Below, piece after piece: positions 16,619-25,364 of a DNA stretch of 53,130 nucleotides. The stretch comes from JAAYDY01 sp964500225. Its GTDB lineage: Bacteria; Planctomycetota; Phycisphaerae; FEN-1346; JAACEH01. The translations under genes were made by a program, and so were the position numbers. Location: NCBI GenBank assembly GCA_964500225.1, contig CAZCOA010000018.1:1-53130 (forward strand), written 5' to 3'. Within the stretch, counting starts at the first letter, position 1; each line of letters begins with the position of its first letter. Below the pieces are notes generated by a model. It had not been told where the DNA came from and searched no databases. It was given only the letters and a program-made list of their open reading frames with translations.

Positions 16619-18147
16619 GAGTGGCCATGGGAATCGTCTTGACGCTGACACTGGCACTGGTGTCCGCCGGCTGCAACCCCCGCACGAAGCGCGATGCACG
16701 TCAGCCTCTCGCCGCGCAGGGTCCATCTGTCACGCGTGTGTCGGCTAACCCGTGGGAGGCGTCGCTGGACGCTGCGGCCACTCGTCTGCTCGAGCGATTG
16801 GGCCGCTGGTCGTCGCCAGCACAGGCCGCATGCCGTCGCCAACTTGTGGCCGAGTCGCCCGAGGCGGCCGAGCGAGCCTTCGAGCGAGCGATCATGTCTG
16901 GAAATCCTGCTGCTGCCGAGCGGGTCGCCCAGTCGTGGCAGGAAGCGTTCGGCGAAACTGCGCTGCTCGACGCGTTGGCCGCCTATCGCCGCAACCCGGA
17001 CGCCGCCAGGAAGCTTCTTGGCACGCTCACCACCGCCAGGACGCTGGTCTACGACCGGTTGCCACGCGAAGCCGCGGCCATGCTCTCCCGCGCTGCGGCA
17101 GACGCGGCACCTCTCTGGGCCGACGAGGCGGCCCTGCTGGCTGACCAGGCCCGGTGTCTTGCCGAGGCTACAGATGCGCCGGTCCAACCGCAGGAACCTC
17201 GCCCGGTCTCGACGCGTCTGGGGGCCGCACGTCGCAACGCGCTGAAGCTCATCCACGCCTATCGGCAGGCCGCCTCAGACGCCGAACGAACCGAACTAAT
17301 TGGGCAACTCGTGGCCGAAGCCGGCGCGGTCCGAGCCGTACGACTGGCCGCCGACCTTGAGTCATTTCTTCCCGTCGGCAGCACCTTGGTATGCGGGGCC
17401 GGCGCAATCCAATGGTACAGCTATCTTGCTCATGGTTGCCTGGATGCAGGAATGCCCGAACTGGCCTTGCGCTACGCCGGTCAATGGCAGGCGCAGGCCG
17501 ACGCCGCTGCCGACGCGACGATGCAGAACGAAGTTCGCCGAGTTCTGTCTGCCGTCCACATGACCTTGGGGCAGAACGATATCGCCCTGCACCACGCCAT
17601 GGCCGCGGTCGAGCAGGCCGACGGCCTCTGTGCCAAAAACCGCGCCGACGCGGCCGGGCAGCTCGGGTGTGTCCTCGCCCTGCAAGGCCGCCACGAACAG
17701 GCCGCAGCCGTCTTCCTCCACGGCCTCGACTGGGGCGGCGACGCCCTAACACCCGTCGAACGCGCGGACATGCTCCTGAATGCTGCCACCGAGCTGATCC
17801 GCAGCGGCCAAGGCGACAAGGCCCGCGACCTCGTGGATCGGGTCCGTATCGACCCACATCAGTCCGGAGCAACGCAGCGGCTTATGCGCAGGGATGCACT
17901 TGATCTCGTCTTGCGGTGCATTCGCGGCGAAACCGATCGCGCTGCCGACGAAGCGCGACAACTGCTCGCGGCCGCCGAACAGCAGGGCGACTGGCGGTTT
18001 GTCGAACAGTATGCCATGCTGCCCAAGAAGGCCGCCCTGGCGGCGCAAACAGCGCGGCAACACACGCTCGCCGAGAAACCAGAACGCTACGGGGCAGACA
18101 AGCCCCGTGAAATTCTCAAGGAGATGTTCAGCGAAGGGGGCCAGTGA
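16615..18147 (+). CDS. TPR-like lipoprotein of the secretin operon
   Basis: A 510-residue protein of unknown detailed role. The N-terminus (MRVAMGIVLTLTLALVSAGC) is a lipoprotein-type signal with C20 as lipid site, although Ser at -3 makes the lipobox imperfect. The rest is alanine-rich helical repeats resembling tetratricopeptide units, for example around the RHEQAAAVFLHGLDWG segment. GTG at 16615 overlaps the secretin stop and is preceded by AGGAGG, so production is coupled to the secretin. A natural guess is a pilotin or assembly factor for the secretin, like PilF/PilW in pilus systems; this is inference from position and repeats. Confidence 0.75.
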   Translation: MRVAMGIVLTLTLALVSAGCNPRTKRDARQPLAAQGPSVTRVSANPWEASLDAAATRLLERLGRWSSPAQAACRRQLVAESPEAAERAFERAIMSGNPAAAERVAQSWQEAFGETALLDALAAYRRNPDAARKLLGTLTTARTLVYDRLPREAAAMLSRAAADAAPLWADEAALLADQARCLAEATDAPVQPQEPRPVSTRLGAARRNALKLIHAYRQAASDAERTELIGQLVAEAGAVRAVRLAADLESFLPVGSTLVCGAGAIQWYSYLAHGCLDAGMPELALRYAGQWQAQADAAADATMQNEVRRVLSAVHMTLGQNDIALHHAMAAVEQADGLCAKNRADAAGQLGCVLALQGRHEQAAAVFLHGLDWGGDALTPVERADMLLNAATELIRSGQGDKARDLVDRVRIDPHQSGATQRLMRRDALDLVLRCIRGETDRAADEARQLLAAAEQQGDWRFVEQYAMLPKKAALAAQTARQHTLAEKPERYGADKPREILKEMFSEGGQ

Positions 18148-18210
18148 CCCGATGGGCCGGTTGCAGCACCCGGGTTTCAGGATGTTCTAACACCTTTGGA
18201 GGACCATGCC

Positions 18211-19215
18211 ATGACACGTCGCATACACACGGCTTTCACGTTGGCCGAACTGCTGCTGGTGGTTGCCATCCTGGCCGCCCTGGGGACCATCGCCTTCACG
18301 ATGTTCGGTAACGCCGAGAAAGATGCCCAGCAGAAGGTCTCCATCGCCAACCAGGCGGCTACCATGCGGGCGATCCAGAATTTCGTCCTGCTCAACAAAG
18401 GGGCTCTGAACCGCTTCGACTCGCTCCTGGACTATCAGACCGCCAACGGCACTGCCGGTGGCTTTCTGACCGACGCCTCGGCGCTCTACGACATGACTGC
18501 TCCGGGCGTATACCGCGGCATGAAGGGGTACAACGCCCTGGGCGACAATGCCCTGACCGACGATCAGAAAGCGCAGAACTACGGCCTACATCCCACGGGT
18601 CTCGGCATCGGCACGACCAGCACCAATGCCACCGTGGCCATCTATTATCTGACCGCATCGGACGTGGAGGCCCTGAAGGAACTCGGGCTGACCACCGTCT
18701 ATGACCACAATCCGCTGCTGATCCATGCCAACCGGGGTCCCTATGCCGGTGCCGGCGTTACCAGCGGCCCAGGATTCCGCGTCGAAGACACGCCTGTCTT
18801 CCCGCGGACTCTGGCGGCCGGCCAACCCGTTCTCACCATCAACCCCGAGACGAGCAACGGCAAAACGCTGTACAACTACTTCGGCGTCTCGCTCAACACC
18901 ACCACCTCGTCCAACGATAACGGCACGCCGGACGACACGAGCGACGACATCGAAACGAGCACCACCACCCCCTCGGGCGAGCGCCTGTTGCTGTTCGGCC
19001 TCGGCAATAATTGCTCCATCGTCGGCGCCCGCAAGGGCGGCATCAGCCAGCCGCCTCAGGACGAGGCTGTCGGCAAGAACTACTATCATCACTACATCGT
19101 CGTGGTCCGCATGCATTCGAACACGGGCATTCTCTACGCCGAGGTTGCCGGCGTCTTGAGCCCGAAGATGGAAACCACCCGCCAGGCTCGGCACCAGAAC
19201 GACTGGCGCAGCTGA
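18211..19215 (+). CDS. Pseudopilin 1 (large, type II secretion / type IV pilus-like)
   Basis: A prepilin-like protein of 334 residues, long for the family (often 130-200). The leader MTRRIHTA is followed by FTLAELLLVVAILAAL, with Glu at +5 and a hydrophobic helix. The residue before the cut is Ala instead of the usual Gly. The large C-terminal part is rich in Thr, Asn and Asp (acidic stretch near 255-270) and has no recognised domain. ATG at 18211 follows TTTGGAGGA; a TTG at 18196 overlaps that site and is unlikely. It is the first of three pseudopilin genes and may be the major one. Cleavage needs a prepilin peptidase; the only one in the window belongs to the Tad locus. Confidence 0.85.
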   Translation: MTRRIHTAFTLAELLLVVAILAALGTIAFTMFGNAEKDAQQKVSIANQAATMRAIQNFVLLNKGALNRFDSLLDYQTANGTAGGFLTDASALYDMTAPGVYRGMKGYNALGDNALTDDQKAQNYGLHPTGLGIGTTSTNATVAIYYLTASDVEALKELGLTTVYDHNPLLIHANRGPYAGAGVTSGPGFRVEDTPVFPRTLAAGQPVLTINPETSNGKTLYNYFGVSLNTTTSSNDNGTPDDTSDDIETSTTTPSGERLLLFGLGNNCSIVGARKGGISQPPQDEAVGKNYYHHYIVVVRMHSNTGILYAEVAGVLSPKMETTRQARHQNDWRS

Positions 19216-19230
19216 GCGGGCACCGTCGGT

Positions 19231-19275
19231 CCCCGACGATTGAGACATTTCCGCGCCGTCGGCTGATCGTCGGGG
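19231..19275. repeat. 10-base inverted repeat between pseudopilin genes
   Basis: CCCCGACGAT (19231-19240) and its exact complement ATCGTCGGGG (19266-19275) are separated by 25 bases in the 126-base gap after pseudopilin 1. In RNA this would form a stable stem that could protect the pseudopilin 1 transcript or weaken read-through, giving more of it than of the genes downstream. There is no T-run, so it is not a classical terminator. Confidence 0.5.
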
Positions 19276-19341
19276 TGTCAGCGGGGCCGGTCGGACCACC
19301 CGGTTCGACCGGCGCCCCATTACCTTGTCTGGAGGCGTACT

Positions 19342-20193
19342 ATGGCGAGATTGGATCAGACACGACAGAGCAGGGGCCTCCTCACAGCATTTACGCTTAC
19401 AGAGTTGCTGATCGTTGTCGCTCTGTTGTCGGTCATTGCCGGGCTGGCCCTTGTTCACTACAACGGCGTCCAGGACCAGGCCGAGCAGGGGCTCGCACAG
19501 GTCGAGCTCGGCCAACTTGCCGATGCCGTCCGCCAGTTCGCCCTCGACATGGGCGAGCCGCCGCAGTTCCTATGCGAGTTGATGCAATCGCCCGACCCTG
19601 CCGACGCCCATCATGGCTGGTGGTGGCGCAACGGAGGCGACCATCCTGTCCTCAACGACGACGGCGACCCCGTCTGTGCCGCCTACCCCGCCCGTGGGCT
19701 CTGGGTTTATGATCCCGCTACACGCCGCGGATGGAACGGACCCTACATCACGGCCGAACTCTCCAGCCGCTGGCCGCAACGTCCCGCCGTCCTTGGTCAG
19801 GGCGTCACCGTGCTGGATTTCCGCGAAGTCCGATGTGTAGTCAGGCCTCATCAGGATGCCAACGTCCACGACCCAGCCGACCCGAACCCACCGGAATCAC
19901 GATGGGACGAAGCCGTCGAGACGCATTCCGGCGACGACGCCTTGCGGCTATATCACCTGACCATGCTGGCGAGCCAGTATGCCAGTTGCCCACAGGACTA
20001 CCTTCAGGATCCCGCCGACGCGACGCGGAACATTTGTGTGTCGAACTACGAACTCGTCTATGACTACGAGCGGCAGGACATCGGTATTCGCCTGCTGACA
20101 CAGTGGCTTCGCGGCGTCTCGACCGCGGACGTGGCTGCACGGCGGGCTCGGGCGCCCATCGTCTGGACCGGCCTTACGCCGCCGGCGAGGTGA
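19342..20193 (+). CDS. Pseudopilin 2
   Basis: A 283-residue prepilin-like protein with leader MARLDQTRQSRGLLTA and then FTLTELLIVVALLSVIAG. Glu is at +5, and as in pseudopilin 1 the residue before the cut is Ala. The soluble part after residue 50 has an acidic, Trp- and Tyr-containing segment with no known domain. TGGAGG sits just before the ATG. It is separated from pseudopilin 1 by a 126-base gap with an inverted repeat, but only 2 bases from pseudopilin 3. Minor pseudopilins of type II systems (GspH-K) are the likely counterparts. Confidence 0.85.
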   Translation: MARLDQTRQSRGLLTAFTLTELLIVVALLSVIAGLALVHYNGVQDQAEQGLAQVELGQLADAVRQFALDMGEPPQFLCELMQSPDPADAHHGWWWRNGGDHPVLNDDGDPVCAAYPARGLWVYDPATRRGWNGPYITAELSSRWPQRPAVLGQGVTVLDFREVRCVVRPHQDANVHDPADPNPPESRWDEAVETHSGDDALRLYHLTMLASQYASCPQDYLQDPADATRNICVSNYELVYDYERQDIGIRLLTQWLRGVSTADVAARRARAPIVWTGLTPPAR

Positions 20194-20195
20194 CC

Positions 20196-21287
20196 ATGAG
20201 CCGACGCGGCCTGACACTGTTGGAGTTGTTGGTCGTCGTGACGCTGCTTGCCGTCACTGCCGGGATGGCGGTCTCGGCCGCCGATACTTTGGATCGGCGA
20301 CGACGCCATGAGGATTCGCTACGCACCCTCGCCGCCGTGCGACAGGCTATCCTGGGGCCGGCGCCGGCCGACGGGATACCAGCCGGAGGTTTTCTCGCCG
20401 ACATGGGCTGGCCACCCGCCGATGGAGCCGATCTCTGGGATGCTTCGCGGTTTCCGCTCAATACCGACCGCGATGCAGCCAATCCGCGGAACGTGCGCCG
20501 GCTGTACGATGCCACGTGGCAGACGTATCGCGGCTGGGCGGGACCGTATTTGACTCTTCCGGCGGCTGCCCCCGACGGCACGCGCGCCCTGCGCGACGGC
20601 TGGGGACGCCCGCTGGCAGGATGGACTCCCAGCCAGTGGCCGGCCGGCGCACGGTTCTGGACGTCGGTTCTCACCTCGTTGCCGCAGCCGTGCAGCGCCC
20701 ACACGCTCTATCCGGATCTGACGATTCACAGCCTGGGGCCTAGCGGCGACGGCACCGAGCCTGTCCCCCCAGAGGGAGCCCCTCTGGTGGACGCAAACGA
20801 ATGGACCGTGGACATCGGCGGCTGGGCGATCTCGCTCACCAACAGTGGCCGGCAGACCGTCACGCTGAATCTGGCCGATTGTCGCTGGATGGTGACGGTG
20901 CCCGTGTGGAAGACCAGTTCCGATGACCTGCCGCGAGTGTACCTGGACCACTGGCCCGAGTCGCGTCAGGAGGAGGCCGCCCTTGGGCATATCGGTGCCG
21001 CGCTGTCGTCGCCCGTCGTCGTACCGGTTGGAGGCACGGTTGTCCTGTACTTTGGGAGTCAGAACGCCGACACACGTGCGCATCGCGTTCCTGTGGGGCG
21101 ACGGATGCTGTTTCTGGTGAAACCTGAGCCACGAATCGGGGACGAAGACGGTTCGCCGCTGCGCGCGACTCCCAACGTGCTCAGAGATGCCGACGGGCAT
21201 GTACGGCCGCTCGGGCAGGCCGTCTGGATCTGGCCCGGCATGTCGCCGCCTACGATCCAATTCGATGTCGCGGGGCTTTCAAACTGA
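20196..21287 (+). CDS. Pseudopilin 3
   Basis: A 363-residue prepilin-like protein with the short leader MSRRG, cut before LTLLELLVVVTLLAV, Glu at +5, and the normal Gly before the cut. The long soluble part carries repeated Trp-rich, Gly/Pro-rich segments (WGRPLAGWTPSQWPAG) of unknown fold. The ATG at 20196 follows GAGG two bases after the preceding stop; in-frame sequence further upstream is just the shadow of pseudopilin 2. Like the other two it is longer than usual, so the tip complex of this machine seems to carry large soluble domains. Confidence 0.83.
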   Translation: MSRRGLTLLELLVVVTLLAVTAGMAVSAADTLDRRRRHEDSLRTLAAVRQAILGPAPADGIPAGGFLADMGWPPADGADLWDASRFPLNTDRDAANPRNVRRLYDATWQTYRGWAGPYLTLPAAAPDGTRALRDGWGRPLAGWTPSQWPAGARFWTSVLTSLPQPCSAHTLYPDLTIHSLGPSGDGTEPVPPEGAPLVDANEWTVDIGGWAISLTNSGRQTVTLNLADCRWMVTVPVWKTSSDDLPRVYLDHWPESRQEEAALGHIGAALSSPVVVPVGGTVVLYFGSQNADTRAHRVPVGRRMLFLVKPEPRIGDEDGSPLRATPNVLRDADGHVRPLGQAVWIWPGMSPPTIQFDVAGLSN

Positions 21288-21290
21288 ACC

Positions 21291-22448
21291 ATGGTTGCCT
21301 TGCTTAACAACCTACGAGGTCGTCGCCGGCATCCGTCGCAAGTCGTCGTCATCGCATCCGACGGAACCTCTTGGCGGTGCGAAATCGTAACCGCATCGCC
21401 CGAGGGGGCGCCCCGGGTGCGACGGCGCGGCGACACCGCCGCGTCCTTGGCCGATGCCGTGCGCAGCACCGTCAACGGCTCCGTGGACAACGGTGCTCCA
21501 ACGGATGCCATCCTCCTTACATCGCAATTCCTGTTGCACCGGATCGTGCTGCCCGTGCCGCCCGCAACACTTCCTGTCGGAGACGAGTTGCAGCAATTGG
21601 TCCGGTGGGAACTGGAGCCACGTGTCACCGAACGCTTTCACGCTCCAGGTGATATCCACTACTGTTACCGTGTGCTCCCGTCCTCCGGCAACGGAACCAG
21701 GGAGATCCTCGCCGGAGCTCTTCCGGCGGACTTGCTCCAAGTATGGACGCGCGAGCTGACCTCCCACCGGCTGCGCCTACGAGGTATCTATCCCCTCGAG
21801 TTGCCCGCCGTTGAACCCGGCGCCGCCGGTCGGGGCGACGATGCCGGTGAACCCATTGTGGAGGCGGCTCGGCACTTCCTCTGCGGCGACGAGCAGAAGC
21901 CCGTGCTGTGCGTGACTCCACGCCCGCCGGCCGCCCGCCAAATCGTGCTCAAGAGGGAATGGCTCTACGCTCTTGCGGGAGTGGCTTGTGCCGCCTCGCT
22001 GGCTTTTGCCTGGCTCCGACTGGAGCAGGATCGCGCAGACTGGGCCGCTCGCTTGGACCTGGCCGCTCAGGTCCAAGCGGTCCTGACCGACAACGAAAAG
22101 ATGGCCTCCGAGATAGCTGCCGCACATCGTCGGATTCAGCTTCAGCAGCGTCTTGTCCCCGACTATCGGCTCCGCCCGGTGAAGGTGCTCGACGCACTGG
22201 CCCGGCACACGCCGCAGGGGCTGGTCGTCCAGGAATGCTATGACGAGCCCGACGGTCGCGTGATGATCCGAGGGTGGGCTGTGTCGGTCGAAACCCACGA
22301 GTCCTTCCGTCAGGCCCTCGTGGCCGGCGGCACGTGCCTGAGGGCCGATCCGGCCGAGGATACCCGCCGCATCGAGACGCCCGACGGCCGAGCCCGGTAC
22401 CCGTTCGCCTACCGCTGCACTGTTCGCGGAGAGGAGGTGCTGCCATGA
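21291..22448 (+). CDS. GspL / PilM-PilN-like assembly protein
   Basis: A 385-residue inner-membrane assembly protein. The first 215 residues resemble the actin-like cytoplasmic part of GspL/PilM (FLLHRIVLPVPPATLPVGDELQQLVRWELEP). A single membrane helix (about 225-241) and a periplasmic coiled-coil and ferredoxin-like part follow, as in GspL or a PilM-PilN fusion. It starts 3 bases after pseudopilin 3, and its stop overlaps the next gene, which looks like GspM/PilO. The position is the standard one for this partner pair. Sequence similarity is weak, so the assignment leans on topology and order. Confidence 0.7.
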   Translation: MVALLNNLRGRRRHPSQVVVIASDGTSWRCEIVTASPEGAPRVRRRGDTAASLADAVRSTVNGSVDNGAPTDAILLTSQFLLHRIVLPVPPATLPVGDELQQLVRWELEPRVTERFHAPGDIHYCYRVLPSSGNGTREILAGALPADLLQVWTRELTSHRLRLRGIYPLELPAVEPGAAGRGDDAGEPIVEAARHFLCGDEQKPVLCVTPRPPAARQIVLKREWLYALAGVACAASLAFAWLRLEQDRADWAARLDLAAQVQAVLTDNEKMASEIAAAHRRIQLQQRLVPDYRLRPVKVLDALARHTPQGLVVQECYDEPDGRVMIRGWAVSVETHESFRQALVAGGTCLRADPAEDTRRIETPDGRARYPFAYRCTVRGEEVLP

Positions 22449-23098
22449 CGACCAGATCGCGCTATCTCGCCACAGCGGCATTCCTCGTGCTGACCATTGC
22501 GGCGGGCGTTTTCGTCTATCGGCACCGCCACCTCCAAAACGAGATGCGCCAGAGGCCGGATGTGCCGTCGGTCGCCGATCTCCGGCAGCGGCTCGCCGAC
22601 GAGGATCTCCGCCAGAAGCAATTGCAGGAGCAGCTTGCCCGGGCGAGAAGCCTGCTGGCCGAAGCGACCGAGGCGGCGCCGCGCCCCGACCGCGCGTCCG
22701 TGCTCGATCTCATGCAGCGCTGCGGTTTCGTCATGGTATCCGACGAACCCCCGGTCACCGCCTCTGCGCTCATCAAGGCACGCACCGTCGCCGATGCCAC
22801 CGAAGACTTCCCGTCGCCCCGCGGGGGCAGGATCGACAAACAGACGCGCGTCGAATCTGCATTGCTTCAGCGCATGGACGCCGCCGGCCAGCCGCTCGCC
22901 GTCTGGCGGGCTACGGCCATCGCCACGTTTCCCGGCGTCCGGGCCTTCTTCCACGAACTCCATCGCAAGCACCCGAGCGTGTTGCCGCTGAGGTGGGAGA
23001 TAGCCGCCGATTCCAAACTGTCGCCCAGGGGGCCCGACGGTCCCGGCGGCCCCGGGCTTCGTGTCACACTGCTGCTTGGCTGGAAGGTGCAAGAATGA
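22445..23098 (+). CDS. GspM / PilO-like assembly protein
   Basis: A 217-residue protein with a short cytoplasmic tail, one membrane helix (about 9-24), a coiled coil (45-80, LRQRLADEDLRQKQLQEQL) and a small C-terminal domain: the GspM/PilO layout. The ATG overlaps the stop of the GspL-like gene, and its own stop overlaps the ATPase start. It would dimerise with the upstream protein in the inner-membrane platform. A Gly/Pro-rich patch near 200 is unusual for PilO. Family assignment is by layout and neighbourhood. Confidence 0.68.
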   Translation: MTTRSRYLATAAFLVLTIAAGVFVYRHRHLQNEMRQRPDVPSVADLRQRLADEDLRQKQLQEQLARARSLLAEATEAAPRPDRASVLDLMQRCGFVMVSDEPPVTASALIKARTVADATEDFPSPRGGRIDKQTRVESALLQRMDAAGQPLAVWRATAIATFPGVRAFFHELHRKHPSVLPLRWEIAADSKLSPRGPDGPGGPGLRVTLLLGWKVQE

Positions 23099-24183
23099 TC
23101 ACGCTGCCCCCTTCGTTCATGAGCCTGTTGGATCTGTGCATCGCCCGCGACGCCTCGGACCTGCACCTGACACAGGGTCAGTCTCCGTGGATCCGCTGTC
23201 TGGGCAAACTCCAGACGCTGGACGTGGAACCGCCCGATCTGACGGTCGCGGTGGCCCAGTTGCCGCCGTCGCGGCGGGTTCTGTTCGACGAGACGGGCGT
23301 CCTCGACCTGGCCCTGGCGTCCTCCGACGGAACGCGGTTTCGCGGCCACTTCTACCGGCAGCGGGGCAGCCTTGCCGCCACGTTCCGCCGCCTCGAAAGC
23401 CGATTCCGCTCGTTTCAGGACCTCGGTCTTCCGGAATCCCTCGGCGACCTGGCTCTTCTTCAGGACGGCCTGGTGCTCATGACCGGACCGACCGGATCGG
23501 GCAAGACTACGACCCTGGCGACCATTCTCGACACCATCTGCCGCACACGCGCCTGCCACATCGTTACCATCGAGGACCCCATCGAGTATCTCTATCACAA
23601 CGGCGGCAGCCTGGTCCACCAACGCGAGCTGCACAGCGACGTGCCGGACTTCGCCTCGGCCGTCCGCGCCGCGATGCGCGAAGACCCCGACGTCATCCTC
23701 ATCGGCGAAATGAGAGACCTTGAGACCATGCGCGCCGCCATTACCGCCGCAGAAACGGGGCACCTCGTCTTCTCCACGCTTCACACCGGCTCGGCCGTCG
23801 GTGCCATGGAACGCCTTCTTGGCATGTTTCCGGCCGCAGAGCAACCTCTCATCGCTCAGCAGATGTCCATGGTGCTGCGCGTCGTCGTCAGCCAGCGGCT
23901 CGTTGCAGCCCGCCAGGGCCACCATCGCCTGCCCGCCGTCGAGGTTCTTCGGATTACCTCCGCCGTGGCCAACATGGTCCGCCAGCGAAAGACCGAGCAG
24001 ATGTATAGCGTCATGGAAAATGCCCGCACCGACGGCATGCAGACCATGGAACAGTCTCTGGCCATGCTCGCCGCCGGCGGACGTGTCCCGACGCACGAAG
24101 CACGGCGACAGAGCGTCATGCCCGACGTGTTCGACCGTTGGATGAAGCACTACGCTGCCAACGGAGGAGCGAGGACGCCATGA
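23095..24183 (+). CDS. pilT: PilT-like retraction ATPase
   Basis: A 362-residue cytoplasmic hexameric ATPase of the PilT/GspE superfamily. Walker A is GPTGSGKTTT. The Asp box is TIEDPIEY, Walker B lies in REDPDVILIGEMRD, and the His box is STLHT. The RAAMREDPDVI stretch is typical of PilT rather than GspE. Unlike the next gene it lacks the four-Cys zinc motif. PilT normally disassembles pili so that they retract; type II secretion systems do not have one. Its presence in this operon suggests a dynamic pseudopilus. Start and stop overlap both neighbours. Confidence 0.9.
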   Translation: MITLPPSFMSLLDLCIARDASDLHLTQGQSPWIRCLGKLQTLDVEPPDLTVAVAQLPPSRRVLFDETGVLDLALASSDGTRFRGHFYRQRGSLAATFRRLESRFRSFQDLGLPESLGDLALLQDGLVLMTGPTGSGKTTTLATILDTICRTRACHIVTIEDPIEYLYHNGGSLVHQRELHSDVPDFASAVRAAMREDPDVILIGEMRDLETMRAAITAAETGHLVFSTLHTGSAVGAMERLLGMFPAAEQPLIAQQMSMVLRVVVSQRLVAARQGHHRLPAVEVLRITSAVANMVRQRKTEQMYSVMENARTDGMQTMEQSLAMLAAGGRVPTHEARRQSVMPDVFDRWMKHYAANGGARTP

Positions 24184-25364
24184 CACGACTCTCCGATTTC
24201 CCCGCCGGCGGGGCAGGGCGGTTCATCGACATGATGTTTCGTGATGCTTTTTCCCAGCACGCCACCGATATTCACATCGAACCCGGCCGCACGGGTTACC
24301 GCCTCCGCTTCCGTGTCGATGGACGCCTCCGCACCTACCGCCAGAACCTTCCCGCGGCCCAGTGCGAGCCGATGGTCTCCCGGCTGAAGGTATTGGCCTC
24401 GCTCGACATTGCCGAGTCCCGACAGTCGCAGGACGGCAGCTTCAAGCTGACGCACCCCCTGCGGCCGCAGACCGAAGTCGATGTCCGCGTCGCCACCGCC
24501 GCCACCAGTCACGGCGAGCGAATGACCCTTCGCCTGCTCGGCACCGGCTTGGACACCGTCGCCGTCGAGCAACTCGGCATGGACCCGATCGTCGAAGCCC
24601 GCTTCCGCGAACTCATCGCCCGTCCGCAGGGACTCCTTCTGGTCACCGGACCCACGGGCAGCGGCAAGAGCACGACCCTCTACACGGCCCTCGGCCTCCT
24701 GAACCGCGATGAGGTCAACATCGTCACCGTCGAGGATCCCATCGAATACTCGCTGCCGGGCGTTTCCCAGATGCAGGTGGACGCCGTCGGCAAGGTCACC
24801 TTCGCCAAGGCCCTCCGGTCGATCTTGCGACACGACCCCGATATTCTCATGGTTGGTGAAATCCGCGACCAGGAGACCGCCGAAATCGCGCTCCGCGCCG
24901 CCGCCACCGGACACCTTGTGCTTTCCACGCTGCACACCAACACCGCCGTCGCTGCCGTCACGCGACTGGTGGACATGGGATGCGAACCCTACATGGTCGC
25001 CGCGACCCTGACCGCCTGCCTCTCCCAGCGGCTGGTCAGGCGGTTGTGCATGAAATGCCGCCGAGTGGCCGAGCCGACCGCCCGGCAGCGGGCTCTGCTC
25101 GGCGACGGCGCCACGCTCTACGAACCGGTCGGATGTCCCCATTGCCAAGGCACCGGATACTGCGGCCGAGTCGGCATCTTCGAGCTCTTCCTCGTCGACC
25201 GGGCCGCGCGCGCCGCCATTCACCGTCGAGACAACGAAGAGCAGATCCTTGCTGCAACCCCGCTGATCCGCTCGTTACGCGAGGACGCCCTGGCCAAAGT
25301 CGCGGCGGGCGTCACCTCATGGACCGAAGCCGCCCCCGTGGGCCATCTGGAGATCGACGAGTGA
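24180..25364 (+). CDS. gspE: GspE / PilB-like assembly ATPase (short form)
   Basis: A 394-residue assembly ATPase. It has DIHIEP near the N-terminus, Walker A GPTGSGKSTT, the Asp box TVEDPIEY, Walker B DILMVGEIRDQETAE and the His box STLHTN. The zinc-binding set CMKCRR ... CPHCQGTGYCGR marks GspE/PilB and is absent from PilT. The usual N1 domain (about 100-150 residues) that docks on GspL or PilC is missing, so the protein begins at the N2 domain. The ATG at 24180 overlaps the PilT stop. It powers pseudopilus growth; docking to the platform must use another surface. Confidence 0.9.
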   Translation: MTRLSDFPAGGAGRFIDMMFRDAFSQHATDIHIEPGRTGYRLRFRVDGRLRTYRQNLPAAQCEPMVSRLKVLASLDIAESRQSQDGSFKLTHPLRPQTEVDVRVATAATSHGERMTLRLLGTGLDTVAVEQLGMDPIVEARFRELIARPQGLLLVTGPTGSGKSTTLYTALGLLNRDEVNIVTVEDPIEYSLPGVSQMQVDAVGKVTFAKALRSILRHDPDILMVGEIRDQETAEIALRAAATGHLVLSTLHTNTAVAAVTRLVDMGCEPYMVAATLTACLSQRLVRRLCMKCRRVAEPTARQRALLGDGATLYEPVGCPHCQGTGYCGRVGIFELFLVDRAARAAIHRRDNEEQILAATPLIRSLREDALAKVAAGVTSWTEAAPVGHLEIDE

